Shown here piece after piece: positions 32,271 through 32,516 of a stretch of 32,516 bases of DNA. The stretch's first letter is position 1. Every line of letters begins with the position of its first letter. Location: positions 1 through 32,516 of the forward strand of contig JAZNBV010000019.1 of assembly GCA_045587205.1 (NCBI GenBank), read 5' to 3'. The notes beneath the pieces were generated by a model. That model was not told the DNA's origin, ran no database searches, and saw nothing but the letters and a program-made list of their open reading frames with translations. This stretch comes from SIG78 sp045587205. Its GTDB lineage: Bacteria; Verrucomicrobiota; Lentisphaeria; Victivallales; Victivallaceae. Made by a program: the position numbers and the translations under genes.

Positions 32271-32290
32271 TGTAAACAATATCTGTAAAC
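32271..32290 (-). promoter_or_regulatory. Direct repeat at the fucosidase transcription start (possible operator)
   Basis: GTTTACA occurs twice on the minus strand (32290-32284 and 32277-32271), 13 bp apart. It lies between the -10 and the ribosome site and overlaps the predicted start point, where a repressor would act. Confidence 0.4.
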
Positions 32291-32298
32291 TTTGGGTA

Positions 32299-32326
32299 AC
32301 TATACAATATCAATGCAGTTTTGCAA
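32299..32326 (-). promoter_or_regulatory. Candidate promoter of the fucosidase gene
   Basis: Read on the minus strand: TTGCAA (32326-32321), a 16-bp spacer and TATAGT (32304-32299), about 43 bp before the ATG. Confidence 0.6.
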
Positions 32327-32361
32327 GGTTTAAAACGGTTTTTTTTGAATATTTTTACGCT

Positions 32362-32480
32362 CTGTACCGCCCGCGTATTGCGGCGCAAGGTTCTGCCGCC
32401 TGCGCGGCGCGGAGTTGTGCGTGGTGGCGGCGGTGGGTTCTGCCGCTTTCGCGGCGCAAAGTTGTGAGTGGCGGCGTGGG
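32362..32480. repeat. GC-rich REP-like palindromic repeats, two full units and one partial
   Basis: Two units start at 32390 and 32437, 47 bp apart, with consensus GTTCTGCCGC-n4-GCGGCGC-nn-AGTTGTG. Each has a GCCGC/GCGGC hairpin (TTTC or CTGC loop). A degenerate third copy with CCGC-GTATT-GCGGCGCAAGG precedes them (32371-32390). They lie upstream of the fucosidase promoter in non-coding DNA that runs to the window end. No gene is visible in 32257-32516. Confidence 0.65.
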
Positions 32481-32516
32481 AAATTTTGGGAATTTTCTTT
32501 GCCGCTTTAAAACCGC

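Noticed and set aside
1..32516. CRISPR array, prophage or riboswitch
   Set aside because: No regularly spaced identical repeats, no phage structural genes and no long conserved leader RNA were seen on reading the intergenic regions.

Overview
The window reads as one end-to-end stretch of chromosome from a Gram-negative, carbohydrate-degrading bacterium of the Planctomycetes-Verrucomicrobia-Lentisphaerae type; a Lentisphaerae/Victivallis-like gut organism is my best guess. This is inferred from gene content only. An LptF/LptG permease implies an outer membrane. A Ser/Thr kinase is fused to an FGE-sulfatase domain. There are several Gfo/Idh/MocA oxidoreductases, secreted or periplasmic glycan-active proteins, and a diadenylate cyclase with a YbbR partner. 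No rRNA, CRISPR array or phage genes are visible.

Layout. 1-1.7 kb: an IS110-family transposase cut by the window edge, then about 560 bp of AT-rich non-coding DNA with strong hairpins. 1.69-1.82 kb: a CAT-anticodon tRNA with its terminator. 1.85-6.25 kb (minus): lptF/G-like permease, membrane-anchored family 5 solute-binding protein, beta-helix lipoprotein. 6.5-11.56 kb (plus): a three-gene envelope/signalling unit made of a four-TM ExbB/MotA-like protein, a membrane-anchored coiled-coil protein whose C-terminus looks like an inactive trypsin fold, and an 882-residue kinase-FGE fusion. 11.6-17.9 kb (minus): a tight five-gene operon with two tandem ~600-residue paralogues of unknown function, an amidohydrolase, a second amidohydrolase-like protein that has lost its metal ligands, and a DegT-type aminotransferase. 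18.1 kb (plus): a divergent AraC regulator; the shared promoter region carries a 21-bp-phased direct repeat lying between the two -35 boxes.

19.1-22.6 kb (plus): Gfo/Idh/MocA dehydrogenase, zinc-free MDR oxidoreductase, metallo-beta-lactamase-fold hydrolase and a type I dehydroquinate dehydratase-like enzyme. 22.7-24.4 kb (minus): a second Gfo/Idh/MocA dehydrogenase translationally coupled to a GNAT acetyltransferase. 24.6-27.6 kb (plus): a secreted 1000-residue modular glycoside hydrolase-like protein. 27.7-31.0 kb (plus): housekeeping genes cdaA, ybbR and an RsmB-type rRNA methyltransferase. 31.0-32.26 kb (minus): a GH29 alpha-L-fucosidase gene interrupted by one in-frame amber codon. The last ~150 bp hold GC-rich REP-like repeats.

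The part most likely to be undescribed is the AraC-controlled cluster from 11.6 to 18.9 kb, perhaps with the oxidoreductase, hydrolase and dehydratase genes to 24.4 kb. It looks like a pathway for a carboxylated sugar, cyclitol or lactone, with oxidation, lactone opening, dehydration and transamination. The substrate cannot be read from sequence. The ExbB-like/coiled-coil/kinase-FGE triad is the second candidate.
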